NCBI RefSeq assembly: GCF_020782245.1 | Contig: NZ_JAJGNP010000019.1 | Span: 1-62,692, forward strand | DNA from: Sphingobium soli | GTDB lineage: Bacteria > Pseudomonadota > Alphaproteobacteria > Sphingomonadales > Sphingomonadaceae | Reading direction: 5' to 3' | Length of the DNA: 62,692 nucleotides | In this document: positions 48,661 to 58,077 of the stretch, piece by piece | Position numbering within the stretch: the stretch's first letter is position 1 | Layout of the letters: every line of letters starts with the position of its first letter | Position numbers and translations under genes: made by a program | Notes under the pieces: model-generated | Databases searched by the model: none | Seen by the model: only the letters and a program-made list of their open reading frames with translations | What the model was told of the DNA's origin: nothing

Positions 48661-50127
48661 ATGACTTTTCTGAGCCGGCGAACTGTCTTGGCGGGCGGAG
48701 GCCTCCTGCTGGGGGCGGCATGCACGCGCAGATTTGCGACGCCGGACCAAGCAGGCACGCTGCCCATTCCTCGCCTGTTAGATGCACGCGACCATGGGCA
48801 GAGAATTGGACTGAGGGCGCAGGAAGGGGAAACCACTTTCTTCCCAGGGCGGCGGAGCGCCACCATGGGATACAACGGAAGCTATCTCGGCCCGACTCTG
48901 CGGGTACATCGCGGGGACGACGTGACGGTGACTGTCAGCAACAATCTGTCTGCTGATACCACGGTTCACTGGCACGGGCTGCTCGTACCGGGAGAGCTGG
49001 ACGGCAGCCCCCACCAGACCATTAGTCCAGGCGAGACTTGGCGTCCGACGCTGCCGATCCGTCAGCCGGCGGCCACTCTCTTTTATCATTCGCATGCACA
49101 CGGCCGAACGGCGGAGCAGGTCTATGCAGGCCTAGCGGGATTGCTCTTCGTCACCGACGAGGAAGAGCAAGGTCTCGGTTTGCCTTCGGATTACGGCGTC
49201 GACGATCTACCAATCTTGATCCAGGATCGGCAGTTCGTGGATGGCCGTCTGGTGTTACCGGCGGGCATGATGGTGGCGCTGGACGGGAGGCGGGGCAACG
49301 TTATTCTCGTAAACGGCGCGTACAACCCGCGAGCAGACGTTCCCAGAAGCTTAGTGCGGCTGCGGCTCGTAAATGGTTCGAATGCCCGGACTTACGATCT
49401 TTCGTTCAGCGACGGACGAGCCTTTTATTGGATCGGCACCGAGGGCGGCCTTTTGGAAAAGTCCGTTGAATTGCAGTCCCTCACTCTGGCCTCCGGTCAG
49501 CGGGCTGAGATCTTGGTGGACTTCAGCGATGGCAAACCGGTCTCGTTGGTATCGGCTCCGGACCAAAGCACCCTCAGGATGCATGGCATGGGCATGATGC
49601 ATCGGCACGAGGCTAGCGAAAACAACGCAGGGGATGAAACTGTCCTCACATTTTCACCGCGCTTGGCATCGAGTAAGCGAGGTAGCACCACGCTTCCGCT
49701 CCTCCTGGCGTCCCGCGCGGTGCCAGATCCGGCGACGGTCGTCGCACGGCGACGTCTGGTGCTCAACATGAGGCTGGGAGGTATGATGGATAGCGACGAA
49801 GAGCCGCTAACGATCAACCACAGGCGATTCGATATTGATCGCATCGATGAGGAAGTCGAGCTTGGCGCCGTCGAGATATGGAAAGTCTCCGGGCAGAAAA
49901 TGGCCCATCCCTTCCACATTCATGGAGTGCACTTCGACGTGCTACGTCGCGATGGCGAGGAACCAGATCTTCTTGATCAGGGGCCACGTGACACCATCGT
50001 CGTGGACGAACCGGTCGAGTTATTAATCCGCTTCGACCAGCCTGCTTCAAAAGCGCCCTTCCTGTTCCATTGCCATATCCTGGAGCACGAGGACGAAGGC
50101 ATGATGGGTCAGTTTTCCGTGACGTAG
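48661..50127 (+). CDS. CueO-like multicopper oxidase
   Basis: 488 residues. The signal (SRRTVLAGG) has an RR pair and a following Cys (GAAC), so Tat and lipoprotein processing are both possible. Copper motifs HWHG, FYHSHAHG, HPFHIHGV and HCHILEHEDEGM are complete. A Met/His segment (MHGMGMMHRHE) is near residue 310. ATG 48661 follows AGGAGG. It is more CueO- than PcoA-like. Confidence 0.9.
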   Translation: MTFLSRRTVLAGGGLLLGAACTRRFATPDQAGTLPIPRLLDARDHGQRIGLRAQEGETTFFPGRRSATMGYNGSYLGPTLRVHRGDDVTVTVSNNLSADTTVHWHGLLVPGELDGSPHQTISPGETWRPTLPIRQPAATLFYHSHAHGRTAEQVYAGLAGLLFVTDEEEQGLGLPSDYGVDDLPILIQDRQFVDGRLVLPAGMMVALDGRRGNVILVNGAYNPRADVPRSLVRLRLVNGSNARTYDLSFSDGRAFYWIGTEGGLLEKSVELQSLTLASGQRAEILVDFSDGKPVSLVSAPDQSTLRMHGMGMMHRHEASENNAGDETVLTFSPRLASSKRGSTTLPLLLASRAVPDPATVVARRRLVLNMRLGGMMDSDEEPLTINHRRFDIDRIDEEVELGAVEIWKVSGQKMAHPFHIHGVHFDVLRRDGEEPDLLDQGPRDTIVVDEPVELLIRFDQPASKAPFLFHCHILEHEDEGMMGQFSVT

Positions 50128-50270
50128 TGGGAACAACTCAAGAAGCGAAATCCTGCATATGCCAATAAGGGGGCAATGCTCGACGTGTGACTTCGAACTC
50201 CACTCTCGTTTTTGGTCCCTTTTCGGGCTTGGGCCAGAACGTTTCGCACATCTCGATCGAAGGCATTCGA

Positions 50271-50717
50271 TCATCCCGGACACTTGTGCATCACATGACG
50301 AACCCTGCGGTTCGTCACGGCCACCAGGCGCCGCGGGCCGCGCTCTATAATGACCATACGCTTGTCGGGCCGTCCCGCGGCCGCTGTCAGTACTCGCGGC
50401 AATGAGTAATAGATGGTATCGCCGCGTTCATACCACTTTCCTCCGCCAAGCGGCGTCTGGTCAGGCAATCGGATTTCGCTGTAAGATCCGTTGCGATTAA
50501 GAACCCAGGCCATCCCCGACTTACAGCCGGATCGGCCATCAAATGACCAGACACCCGCGAGCTTGGTGGTCGAGGTATCTTCCCTTGCGGGAACGACCCT
50601 GGCCGGCGAAGGTAGCGTTGGCACAGTGAGCGCGGCGAAAATCGCCCAGATGGAACACGACCACCGTGTGAAAGTGAGCAGCCGGCATCGATATAACCCG
50701 TTAAGCGCGATCGTCAT
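50271..50717 (-). CDS. Hypothetical secreted protein
   Basis: 148 residues. An N-terminal hydrophobic segment (about 20-42) suggests export. The mature part is beta-like (KLAGVWSFDGRSGC, GSYSEIRLP, KWYERGDTIYYSL). ATG 50717 follows GAAGGGA. No family recognised. Confidence 0.5.
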   Translation of the reverse strand: MTIALNGLYRCRLLTFTRWSCSIWAIFAALTVPTLPSPARVVPAREDTSTTKLAGVWSFDGRSGCKSGMAWVLNRNGSYSEIRLPDQTPLGGGKWYERGDTIYYSLPRVLTAAAGRPDKRMVIIERGPRRLVAVTNRRVRHVMHKCPG

Positions 50718-51806
50718 ACTGTTCCCTTCCGATCCACACTCACTCCGCTGCGAGCTTCGTTGGTTGCCCTGGGCAGACTATGCCGACCATCTGCCGGTGG
50801 TAATGCGTATTTGTCGCTAGACAGAAGAGACGCCTGCGATGGCATCTGATCGCAGATCGCCCAGGACAAGGCAGCCGGCGCAGAACTTGGGATGACGGTG
50901 ATCGTCTCATGCGCAGTGCAAGCGAGCAACCACATGAGCGGTAACGGGGGTGACGAGTTCGCTTCCGGACGAGGAAAAGGTGACCAGGTGACCTTCATTC
51001 TATCCCGACATGTTGGTTTGGACGCTCAAGCCGGGTGCCGAGGCGGAGGCATATAGGCCCGCCCGATGTACTAATCGCAAGCGACCGGTTTTCGGTTCTG
51101 ATGCTCTTGCGCCCCAGTCAACCGACCGATCGCCATTCGTATATATCACAATTTCGCGGGTCGTTCCCCCCAGATAGGGTCAGAGCAGGTTCGAGTCGTG
51201 GAGGGGTCTTGGAACTCAGAAAACGGCGGAAATCCGAGGATTTTTCTTCCCACAGAAACCACTGCTGTACCATGCTGCTGTACCAGTTGGTCACGCAACG
51301 AGGCTGTTGAAGCACGCTACACTGGGATGATCAATCCTTTTTAAGGCGGCTTGCGCCCATCTCGGTCGTTGAAACCCTCGCTGCCGGCAGCCTGAAAGCG
51401 GACGATGCGGGTGGAATGGCGGCGCTGTCGGACTGTCCGGTAAGTCCGCTTCCGGGCGGCCACCTGGCTGGAGCGGTCGTTCGTTCATCCAACGCAGAGA
51501 TGGCAGCAAGGCGCCCTTTCCGGTCGCTCGTGAGACGCCCTGTAACCCCAACAGGAGCCATTGGTCGAGATCGTGGTGGCCATCTCCGTGACGCCTTTAT
51601 GACCAGGCTCAGGCGATCACTTATACTCTGCTGTAAGCGGCTGAGGCACGGCGTCGGATGAAAAGACGCCGCCTCGCGCTTCTTGGACCTTGATGTCATG
51701 GCGTCTTACGAGGCGTCATTTCGCTGCTGACGAAGCCATCTGGAGGTCGAGAAAGTCGCCGTGCCGCGTATTCTCGCCAGGTTTAGCGCTGGGAGGCGGC
51801 CGACAA
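50718..51806. other. About 1.1 kb without a supportable gene
   Basis: Only broken frames occur, none with recognisable motifs. A TTCGAGTC stretch near 51191 mimics a T-loop but does not fold as a tRNA arm. The stretch separates copper block 2 from the defence candidate and may be decayed mobile DNA. Confidence 0.4.
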
Positions 51807-52682
51807 TCAGCCGTATTCCGGCCCATAGCCGGCTTCGGCCCAAAGCTGCGCCTCGCGATCCGCCTGCAGCGTCTCAAGCGGCACCGCCGCCTCCTTGAAG
51901 TCGAGGTGGTACATCGGAAGCTGCCAATAATGCCGCAGCAACCTGACGTGATCGGCGCTGGCCGCCTCCGTTACGACCTGCGCCGCATCGAGCCGTTCGA
52001 ACATCGCCTGCGTCAGCTTTTCCTGTTCGGTATAGCCCTGCGTGTCGACGAACTCGACTTCGCCCCAGACCTCGGCGACCGCCTGCAGCCCCGCGCGGGT
52101 GAACATCCCCACCGCCGCCATCGCCTTGCCGAGCATCAGCGCGGCTGGCTCGCTTGGCCTCCTGACCGAACCGAATTGCAGCGGCTCGCTCCAGTGCGCG
52201 CTGCCATTATCGAGCACTTCGATATCGGCGTACATCGCCGCCTCGCGGCTATAGCGGCTCCAGTTCGGCACGATATATTCGCCGGCATAGCCTTCGAGAT
52301 AATGGCCCTGTCGCGTGTTATCGACATAGTCGCGCAGCTGCGCCACATCGACCGGACGCCAACTCTGCGCGTCACCATAGATCAATCGGCCGAGGTGATC
52401 GTAGAAGGTCCGCACGATCTTGCCGCTGAGGCTCGCGACTAGCTTGGGCGGGCAGCGCACCAGATCCATCAGGATCAGGATCTTGGCGGCTTCCTCCTCG
52501 GCGAACCCTTCAAGCACGCGGGCTTCGCGGGGCGCCTGCGTCAGGCTGGCGGCCGCCGTCCAGAAGCTCTCGGCGCTGGCGAGGATCACCGGCAATCCTT
52601 CAGCGATCAGGTCGAGTCGCCGCTCGGTAGGGAGATTACACAAGATGCCGGCCTGGCGGTTGCCGAACGTCACTTTGGCCAT
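51807..52682 (-). CDS. AbiV-like/HEPN-type protein (tentative)
   Basis: 291 residues. An N-terminal helical part has FAEEEAAKILILMDLVRCP and FYDHLGRLIY, which resembles AbiV-type or HEPN domains with an EE..K core. The C-terminal half is unassigned. AbiV proteins are linked to phage defence, and the divergent neighbours (HTH and TIR-like) fit. The family call rests on eye comparison. Confidence 0.5.
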   Translation of the reverse strand: MAKVTFGNRQAGILCNLPTERRLDLIAEGLPVILASAESFWTAAASLTQAPREARVLEGFAEEEAAKILILMDLVRCPPKLVASLSGKIVRTFYDHLGRLIYGDAQSWRPVDVAQLRDYVDNTRQGHYLEGYAGEYIVPNWSRYSREAAMYADIEVLDNGSAHWSEPLQFGSVRRPSEPAALMLGKAMAAVGMFTRAGLQAVAEVWGEVEFVDTQGYTEQEKLTQAMFERLDAAQVVTEAASADHVRLLRHYWQLPMYHLDFKEAAVPLETLQADREAQLWAEAGYGPEYG

Positions 52683-52809
52683 GGGTCGTTACTCTCGAGT
52701 CTTCGCTGGCCCTACTGTGCCCGCGATTGCGGAGGCGCTGAAGGATTTCTGACGTGGCCTGATGGGCGGCGACCGCGCGATGAAAACGCATCGACACGGA
52801 GACGCCACT

Positions 52810-53421
52810 ATGATTGCTTCGCCGCTGATGCAGGCCACCGCCGACCGAATCAAAGCGCTGCGCGCCGCCCGCGCGCTGACACAGGAAGACCTCGCCGCCC
52901 TGGCGGGGCGCAGCGTCGCGTCGGTGCAGCGGATCGAACGCGGCGAAAAGGTCAGCGCCTACACCATCGCCTCGATCGCCGCCGCGTTCGACATTACCGC
53001 CGAGGCGTTGACCGCCGCGCCAAATGATGACCGCCCCTATCTGCCGCTCGCGACGATCAATGGCGGCCGCGCGCTGGTCGGCTTGATGACGGGCTGCTCG
53101 CGTCTCGATTTCGGGTTCGACGAGCTCGACACCCTGGATCAGGCCGAGATGCTGGAGGCGTTCCACGATTTCTGCGCCGGGCTGGTCGGCGATGGCGCCC
53201 CGGCAACACCGCTCGCCATCACTCGCAGCGAGCTCGAGGGGCGTGCGAAGCTGACGGCGCTGTCCGAGCGCGGCTTCGTCGTGAGCGGGGCGGCGCTCGC
53301 GATCACGGCACATGAGGTCGACGATGACGGCGGCGCCGGCATCGCCATCCTGTTCGCGCAATGGGACGAGACCATCGCGGTGCTGCGCGTCGGGGTCGGG
53401 CGGACGCTCGATCGCGCCTAA
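52810..53421 (+). CDS. XRE-family helix-turn-helix regulator with C-terminal domain
   Basis: About 203 residues. The HTH (about 10-65) includes TQEDLAALAGRSVASVQRIERGEK. The C-terminal part (LDFGFDELDTLDQAEMLEAF) is of unknown role. ATG 52810 has GGAG upstream; ATGs at 52780 and 52762 are possible. Divergent from the AbiV-like gene and followed by a small frame and the TIR-like gene. Confidence 0.75.
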   Translation: MIASPLMQATADRIKALRAARALTQEDLAALAGRSVASVQRIERGEKVSAYTIASIAAAFDITAEALTAAPNDDRPYLPLATINGGRALVGLMTGCSRLDFGFDELDTLDQAEMLEAFHDFCAGLVGDGAPATPLAITRSELEGRAKLTALSERGFVVSGAALAITAHEVDDDGGAGIAILFAQWDETIAVLRVGVGRTLDRA

Positions 53422-53577
53422 GTGCTCGACAGCCTGGGACAATGGGAGACGCCCAAGGGTTACGCGCTAGTCTATCCGGCCGGCTCGCGCGAGGATGGCG
53501 ATTGGGCAGAAGATTGGAGCGGGATCGGCTCCGATCCGCCGTCGGACGGGGAAGGTTCGGGCGCCAATGTATAATGT
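53422..53577 (+). CDS. Possible 51-codon reading frame between HTH and TIR-like genes
   Basis: A GTG immediately after the HTH stop (TAAGTG) opens a frame of 51 codons with an acidic product (DGDWAEDWSGIGSD). It overlaps the TIR-like start by 11 bp. It may be a small gene translated by re-initiation, or the read-through tail of the HTH protein after a point mutation. Confidence 0.35.
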
Positions 53578-54514
53578 GATGGTCACCGCTGGCGACAATG
53601 CCTGGGAAGAAGGCGTCTATGTCTGGGATCGCACCCGGATGCTCGAATATACCGAGGACGTCATTCGCGATGCCCTAAAGGCGCTGACCCCAGACGCGCT
53701 GGAGGAGCTCGCCAAGCTTCCCACCCTTTTCATGTACGAGCAGCACACCGAAGGCACGCCGCGCCTCGGCACGATCAAGCGCATCCAGCAGCGCGGCTCG
53801 GAATTTCGTGTGATCTTTGAGTTCGACGAGGACGTGCCGGCGCTCTCGCTCGAGCAGATCGCGGCGACCAAATGGGATCTGCAGCTCGCTGATTTCGAGT
53901 TCAGCCGCACCCATTGGGCGGTCAAGGCAGGCGATCTCTACGCGATCCTGCGCCAAAAGGGGCTGATCCCGGACGCCGCGCCGGAGGCGGTCGCAGCGCC
54001 GGCCGAGCCGGAAGCCGCGCCCGCCGTTGATGTCGTGCCAGCCAAGGTCTTTCTCGTCCATGGCCGTGACGAGGCCGCCAAACATGCGGTCGCGCGGTTC
54101 CTAGAAACCCGTGTCGGCCTCGGCGTGATCATCCTGAGCGAGCGCCCCAATCAGGGTCGGTCGATCCTCACCAAGTTCCAGGAGGAGGCCGATGGCGCCG
54201 CCTACGCTGTCATCCTGATGACGCCCGATGATCTGGGCCAGTTGCGTCCGGGGCTTCTGCCGGCCGGCGTGGCGCCCGCCGATCCCGCGCCGCGCCCGCG
54301 CCAGAACGTGATTTTCGAGATGGGCTTCTTCATCGGCCAGCTCGGCGCCGATCGCGTTTGCGCGCTCGTTCCGCCGAACGTCGAACGGCCTTCCGACTAT
54401 GATGGCATCGTTTATGTGCCCTTCGATGATCAGGAAGGATGGCAGCGCAAGCTTGTCACCGAGCTGCACGCCGCCAATGTGCCGGTCTCGCCGACTTGGT
54501 GGCAGGCTCCTTAG
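53567..54514 (+). CDS. TIR-like nucleotide-binding domain protein
   Basis: 315 residues. The C-terminal part (about 162-315) has VFLVHGRDEAAKHAVARFLE, ERPNQGRSILTKFQE and RQNVIFEMGFFIGQLG, the blocks of the predicted TIR-like nucleotide-binding family (PF10137). The N-terminal 150 residues are a separate domain of unknown role. Relatives are effectors of anti-phage systems. ATG 53567 is preferred over 53495. Confidence 0.8.
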   Translation: MYNVMVTAGDNAWEEGVYVWDRTRMLEYTEDVIRDALKALTPDALEELAKLPTLFMYEQHTEGTPRLGTIKRIQQRGSEFRVIFEFDEDVPALSLEQIAATKWDLQLADFEFSRTHWAVKAGDLYAILRQKGLIPDAAPEAVAAPAEPEAAPAVDVVPAKVFLVHGRDEAAKHAVARFLETRVGLGVIILSERPNQGRSILTKFQEEADGAAYAVILMTPDDLGQLRPGLLPAGVAPADPAPRPRQNVIFEMGFFIGQLGADRVCALVPPNVERPSDYDGIVYVPFDDQEGWQRKLVTELHAANVPVSPTWWQAP

Positions 54515-55451
54515 CCCCGCGTGTCATTGCTGTGACATTGCCGATCGAGAATTCGGGCACTAAGCCTTCCGCGCCTGCCGTGGCTCTACAGCGTGGTTGA
54601 AACATTGCCGCTGCACCCTCTCGCCCGTCGCGTCCGTTTGCCAAAACCTGCTTTTCCGCTACCGCCCCATTCTGCCGGCTAGTAGAGCCTCGCGTTTACA
54701 TCGACAGTACCGCTGGTTCGAACGTCGGCTTTGGTACTCTCTGCAATATATAAGCTGCCTGGCAACTCACGGCCCGATATCGGTCGCTTGCCCGACCGGA
54801 GCGACAGAGTCGCAGTAACGACCGGCACTGGGCCGCTAGCGGTCAGTCGGCTATTAGTGTTGTTCTCAAGCAGACAAGCCGTTCGGCCAAACTCTCAATC
54901 CACGGCAAAAAGCGATCAATCACCAATCGCTAGCAGTTTAGGTCTCCGCCTACGGATCTGCGATTGGCAGCGACTAGCAGCCCTTTTTGGCGGATATCCG
55001 TCTATTTCCGCGCTGGTTTTGCGTATGAGATCGAATGAAATACTCTGCTCGTCGATTGGACGAATGCGGCCGTTGTACTTCGGGCTCAATCCATAGACGC
55101 TAAGTGAACCGCTTACCTTCGTCCTCCCAAGCCGACAACGCTCCGGCTTTTCCCGATTCCGACAGATGCGGTTGCTTTCATAATCATCGAGGCGATTTTC
55201 TGCGCGCTGCTCACATAGCACAATGCCATGCCGGCAAGCGCCTGGCACCGGGACAGCAAAGCCGGGCAAGCGGAACCCCGCGAGTCGGGTTGGGCTTCAC
55301 GCGGGGTTCCTGGACGGCCCCTTGGGGGCACCTGCGACCCGCAGGGCTTCGGGGGGAGGCGGGGCCGTCCTTTCCTGATCTTGCGATGTTCGTTGCGGTT
55401 TCCTGCCCAGGGTATCTCCTGAATAGCCGTGTCACCGGGGAACGCGCCCGA
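54515..55451. other. About 0.9 kb without a gene; holds nested inverted repeats
   Basis: No convincing coding frame. The right part (55272-55370) carries two perfect inverted repeats and an inner hairpin, described separately. The rest shows no recognisable structure. Confidence 0.4.
55272..55370. repeat. Tandem long inverted repeats
   Basis: First repeat: an 11-bp stem GGAACCCCGCG (55272-55282) with CGCGGGGTTCC (55300-55310). Second: a 10-bp stem GGACGGCCCC (55312-55321) with GGGGCCGTCC (55361-55370), enclosing a CCTGC/GCAGG hairpin. No T run follows. It may be a structured RNA or recombination site. Confidence 0.6.
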
Positions 55452-55859
55452 TCACATGCTGTCCATGTCGTGATCGGCCATCGAGAACATGTCATGGCCC
55501 GCATGGGGATCGGCGGGCGGGGTCGCCTCGCTCGCGGGTTGCGTGCGCGTTGCTGGCGCTGCGGGTGTGGCAGTTGCGCGTGATGCGGGCGGGACAGCGC
55601 GCCGTGACGCAGGCGTGGCGGCGCCAATTGTCGAAAGAGCGTCCTGACGTGCGGCCGCTGCCTCATTTTCGGAGGGAGAGGTTGCCGGGTCTGCAAGACC
55701 CGCCTCGGGTGCCGTGCCAGGCATCACCGCAGTTCCGCCCATAGGCGAAACCTCAGCAGCCGGTGTGCTCTCCTGCGCTTGGTCACAAGCGGCGAGAGCG
55801 AACGTCAATGGCGCGGTCGCGAGAAATGCTATCGCGGTGTTCGATTTCAGAATTCGCAT
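55452..55859 (-). CDS. Ala/Pro-rich lipoprotein with a His/Met tail
   Basis: 135 residues. The lipobox is LAAC (Cys25). The body is Ala/Pro/Thr-rich and disordered; the C-terminus (HAGHDMFSMADHDMDSM) is metal-binding-like. It lies 14 bp after the DUF2231-like gene on the same strand. Confidence 0.6.
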   Translation of the reverse strand: MRILKSNTAIAFLATAPLTFALAACDQAQESTPAAEVSPMGGTAVMPGTAPEAGLADPATSPSENEAAAARQDALSTIGAATPASRRAVPPASRATATPAAPATRTQPASEATPPADPHAGHDMFSMADHDMDSM

Positions 55860-55873
55860 GTTATTCAACTCCT

Positions 55874-56545
55874 TCAGAGCCACGAAACGCCAAGATGGTC
55901 CGGTCCGTGCGCGAGCTCGCCGCCAAGGAACCCCTGGATGAGAACGAGTGCCGCCATGGAGAAGATCGACGCGCGCAACCATGCGCGGCTCTGGCTCGGC
56001 CTGCTCGCGAGGTATGCCATCGCAATACCGAGAACCGCGATCAGCATACCGGTCCATCGATGGACTTGCATGACAGTATCGCCGCCGAACCACAGACCGG
56101 TGTGAATCCATCCGAACAGAACTGCGACGACTGCGCCGATTGCTCCGCCGTAGACGAGTACGCGCACCGCACTTTCCAGGCCCGCTCCTTTCCGGCGCAT
56201 CACGAACAATTCGGTGGCCGCAGCCATGAAAAACAAGGCGATCGGGAAGTGGATCGTTGCCGGATGCAGCTTTTTCAGTACGGCCATGACGCCGGTTTCG
56301 CTCTCATCCGCATGGCCACCGGCCTCGTCATGGGCTGCGCCCGCTTCATCGTGCGCGCCGGAGGACTCGCCAGCATCCGCAGTCTCGCCCATCTGCGCCA
56401 TGGCCGCCTGGTCGTGCACATCGCCATTGGTGGCAGCAGGCGCGGCGCTCGCCTCTTCGCCGTGCTTTTCGTCGCCATGAGCCTGAACGGGTCCGACGAA
56501 GAGCAGGCTTGCGGCGAGCAGCGCCAGAAATGAGGGGGCTTTCAT
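55874..56545 (-). CDS. DUF2231-like membrane protein with a His-rich N-terminal part
   Basis: 223 residues. Signal-like start, then a His/Glu/Asp-rich linker (about 22-85), then four membrane helices with HPATIHFPIALF and WTGMLIAV. The HP..IHFPIA motif is typical of DUF2231/cytochrome-like membrane proteins. It has an ECF-type promoter 50 bp upstream. Confidence 0.75.
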   Translation of the reverse strand: MKAPSFLALLAASLLFVGPVQAHGDEKHGEEASAAPAATNGDVHDQAAMAQMGETADAGESSGAHDEAGAAHDEAGGHADESETGVMAVLKKLHPATIHFPIALFFMAAATELFVMRRKGAGLESAVRVLVYGGAIGAVVAVLFGWIHTGLWFGGDTVMQVHRWTGMLIAVLGIAMAYLASRPSQSRAWLRASIFSMAALVLIQGFLGGELAHGPDHLGVSWL

Positions 56546-56594
56546 GTCTCGTATGTCTCCCGACCCTGCAGTTAAAGTGCGACCTATGTGCCTG

Positions 56595-56620
56595 ATACGC
56601 ACGGCAGCCGCGTGCCCCTC
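56595..56620 (-). promoter_or_regulatory. ECF-type promoter of the DUF2231-like gene
   Basis: Minus strand GAGGGG (56620-56615), 15 bases, CGTAT (56599-56595), 50 bp before the start. Same layout as the copC, oxidase and DUF411 promoters. Confidence 0.7.
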
Positions 56621-56775
56621 GCATTAATTTGATAGTTCAGCGCGACTGAAGTGCGCCCGGGTGGTCACGCTTGCTGGCGGCATCATCGCGATCGTCGAAC
56701 GCATTCGGCTCCTGGCCGCGTTCGGCCTGGCGAACGAGGGTAAAGCGTTCGCCCACGCGAATAAGCCCCATGGGC

Positions 56776-57507
56776 TCAGGCGAGCTTGCTCTTCTTTGCG
56801 CGGCGGCGCAGCCTCGGCATCCGGTTCGCCAGCAGGACGAAACCCGACAGGGCTATGATCGTGCCGCCAATGCCGAACAGCAGCAGCCACCAACTGTTGA
56901 TGCGGTCGCGCTCGGTCCAGTCCATGATGTGGAGGCCCCAGATGAAATCGAACAGGCGCCATGTATCGCTGCGCGCTGCCCCGAGCGTGCCGCTGGCGGC
57001 ATCGATGTAGATGCGCGTCGAAGCCTCGTCAGCATAGGTGACCTGCCAGGCCGGAAAAGGGCCGCGAAACTCGGTTCCGATGGGGTCATCGACGATCCGT
57101 GCGGCCTCGATGGTCGTGCGCGGCCCGGTCCATGCGCGCAAGGCGATGGATTTTGCCGTTGCCGCCGAGATGGGGGAGAGTTTACGCCCAGTCACCGGAT
57201 CGTGGAGGCTCACGCTACCGTCAACCTTGCGGACCTCGGTCACGGCATCGCCGTCGAGCGAACGTGTCGTTACCGCTGCAAGAGTACCGTCGTTTGCGAC
57301 CCAGGCCGGGAGCGGGGCATCGGCGGGCAGCGCCTCTTGTTCACGCGAAACGACATGTTCGGAGCGAACTTCTTCCAGGTCGAGAAACGACATGAGGGCG
57401 CCGGTTCCCATCCACAAGAGAACCTGGACACCGACGAAAATCGCCAGCCATTTGTGGATCTTGCTGCCGAGCACATGCAGGCGCAGCTTCAGCGACGGCG
57501 TTGCCAA
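56776..57507 (-). CDS. PepSY-domain membrane protein
   Basis: 243 residues. N-terminal helix (about 18-38), a large periplasmic part with PepSY-like segments (ARIVDDPIGTEF, PAWQVTYADEASTRIYIDAASG) and two C-terminal helices with HIMDWTERDR. PepSY membrane proteins act in metal or redox handling. It follows the NTF2-like gene by 27 bp. Confidence 0.8.
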   Translation of the reverse strand: MATPSLKLRLHVLGSKIHKWLAIFVGVQVLLWMGTGALMSFLDLEEVRSEHVVSREQEALPADAPLPAWVANDGTLAAVTTRSLDGDAVTEVRKVDGSVSLHDPVTGRKLSPISAATAKSIALRAWTGPRTTIEAARIVDDPIGTEFRGPFPAWQVTYADEASTRIYIDAASGTLGAARSDTWRLFDFIWGLHIMDWTERDRINSWWLLLFGIGGTIIALSGFVLLANRMPRLRRRAKKSKLA

Positions 57508-57534
57508 CCGGTGCTACCTCTTCGAAAGCCGTAA

Positions 57535-58053
57535 TCAGTTGCGCGGCGCGCGCGACGAGGAATGGTACTGGACGATTCTCCACCCGTCCGCATCGTGAGC
57601 AAGCACCGATGTCGCCACGCCGTCGCGCTCGATCACCCGGCCATCGCTAAGTTCGATGCGATAGCCATACGTCTCATAGGCATGGGCCATGTGCCCCATC
57701 CGGGTGACGGTCAGCGTGGGGTCGGTAAAGGTGAAGCTCACAATCGCGTCGAGCTCGGGGCCCAAATGGTGCTCCATGTAATTGGCAAAGCTTCCTTCGG
57801 CCTTGCCATTCTCGAAGATCGCCGAGTCCTCGGCGAAGAGCGCGCGCATTGCCTGCGCGTCGCGCGCTTCAAGAGCGGTGCGATAGGCCTTGAGGGTTTC
57901 TTCAGCGCCCGCGACATCGTCCGCCGAAGCGTCCATCGCGTGCATCTGATGGTTCGCATGGGAAGAGTGGTCCATCTGCTGCGCGAAGGCTGGCAGCGGT
58001 ATCAGCGTGGCAACAAGCGCAGTCGCCGCGATGCGTGTCAAAGTCTTGGTCAT
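57535..58053 (-). CDS. Secreted NTF2/SnoaL-like protein
   Basis: 172 residues. Signal peptide (ending AFA-QQMD) and a His/Met-rich linker (HSSHANHQMHAMD), then an NTF2-like fold (LKAYRTALEARDAQAMRALFAEDSAIFENG, GWRIVQYHSS). The function is unknown. It begins 24 bp after CopB copy 2. Confidence 0.8.
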   Translation of the reverse strand: MTKTLTRIAATALVATLIPLPAFAQQMDHSSHANHQMHAMDASADDVAGAEETLKAYRTALEARDAQAMRALFAEDSAIFENGKAEGSFANYMEHHLGPELDAIVSFTFTDPTLTVTRMGHMAHAYETYGYRIELSDGRVIERDGVATSVLAHDADGWRIVQYHSSSRAPRN

Positions 58054-58077
58054 GGAAGTTCTATCCTTTTTGAGATT

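Noticed and set aside
50800..50812. TGCGTATT on the plus strand resembling the ECF -10 box
   Set aside because: The bases 15-21 positions upstream do not contain AGGG, so it fails the pattern.
51185..51205. TTCGAGTC resembling a tRNA T-loop
   Set aside because: The flanking bases do not pair into a T-arm and no acceptor or anticodon stem is found.
55104..55583. Plus-strand frame of 159 codons over the inverted repeats
   Set aside because: Composition is not coding-like and it overlaps the lipoprotein gene on the other strand.
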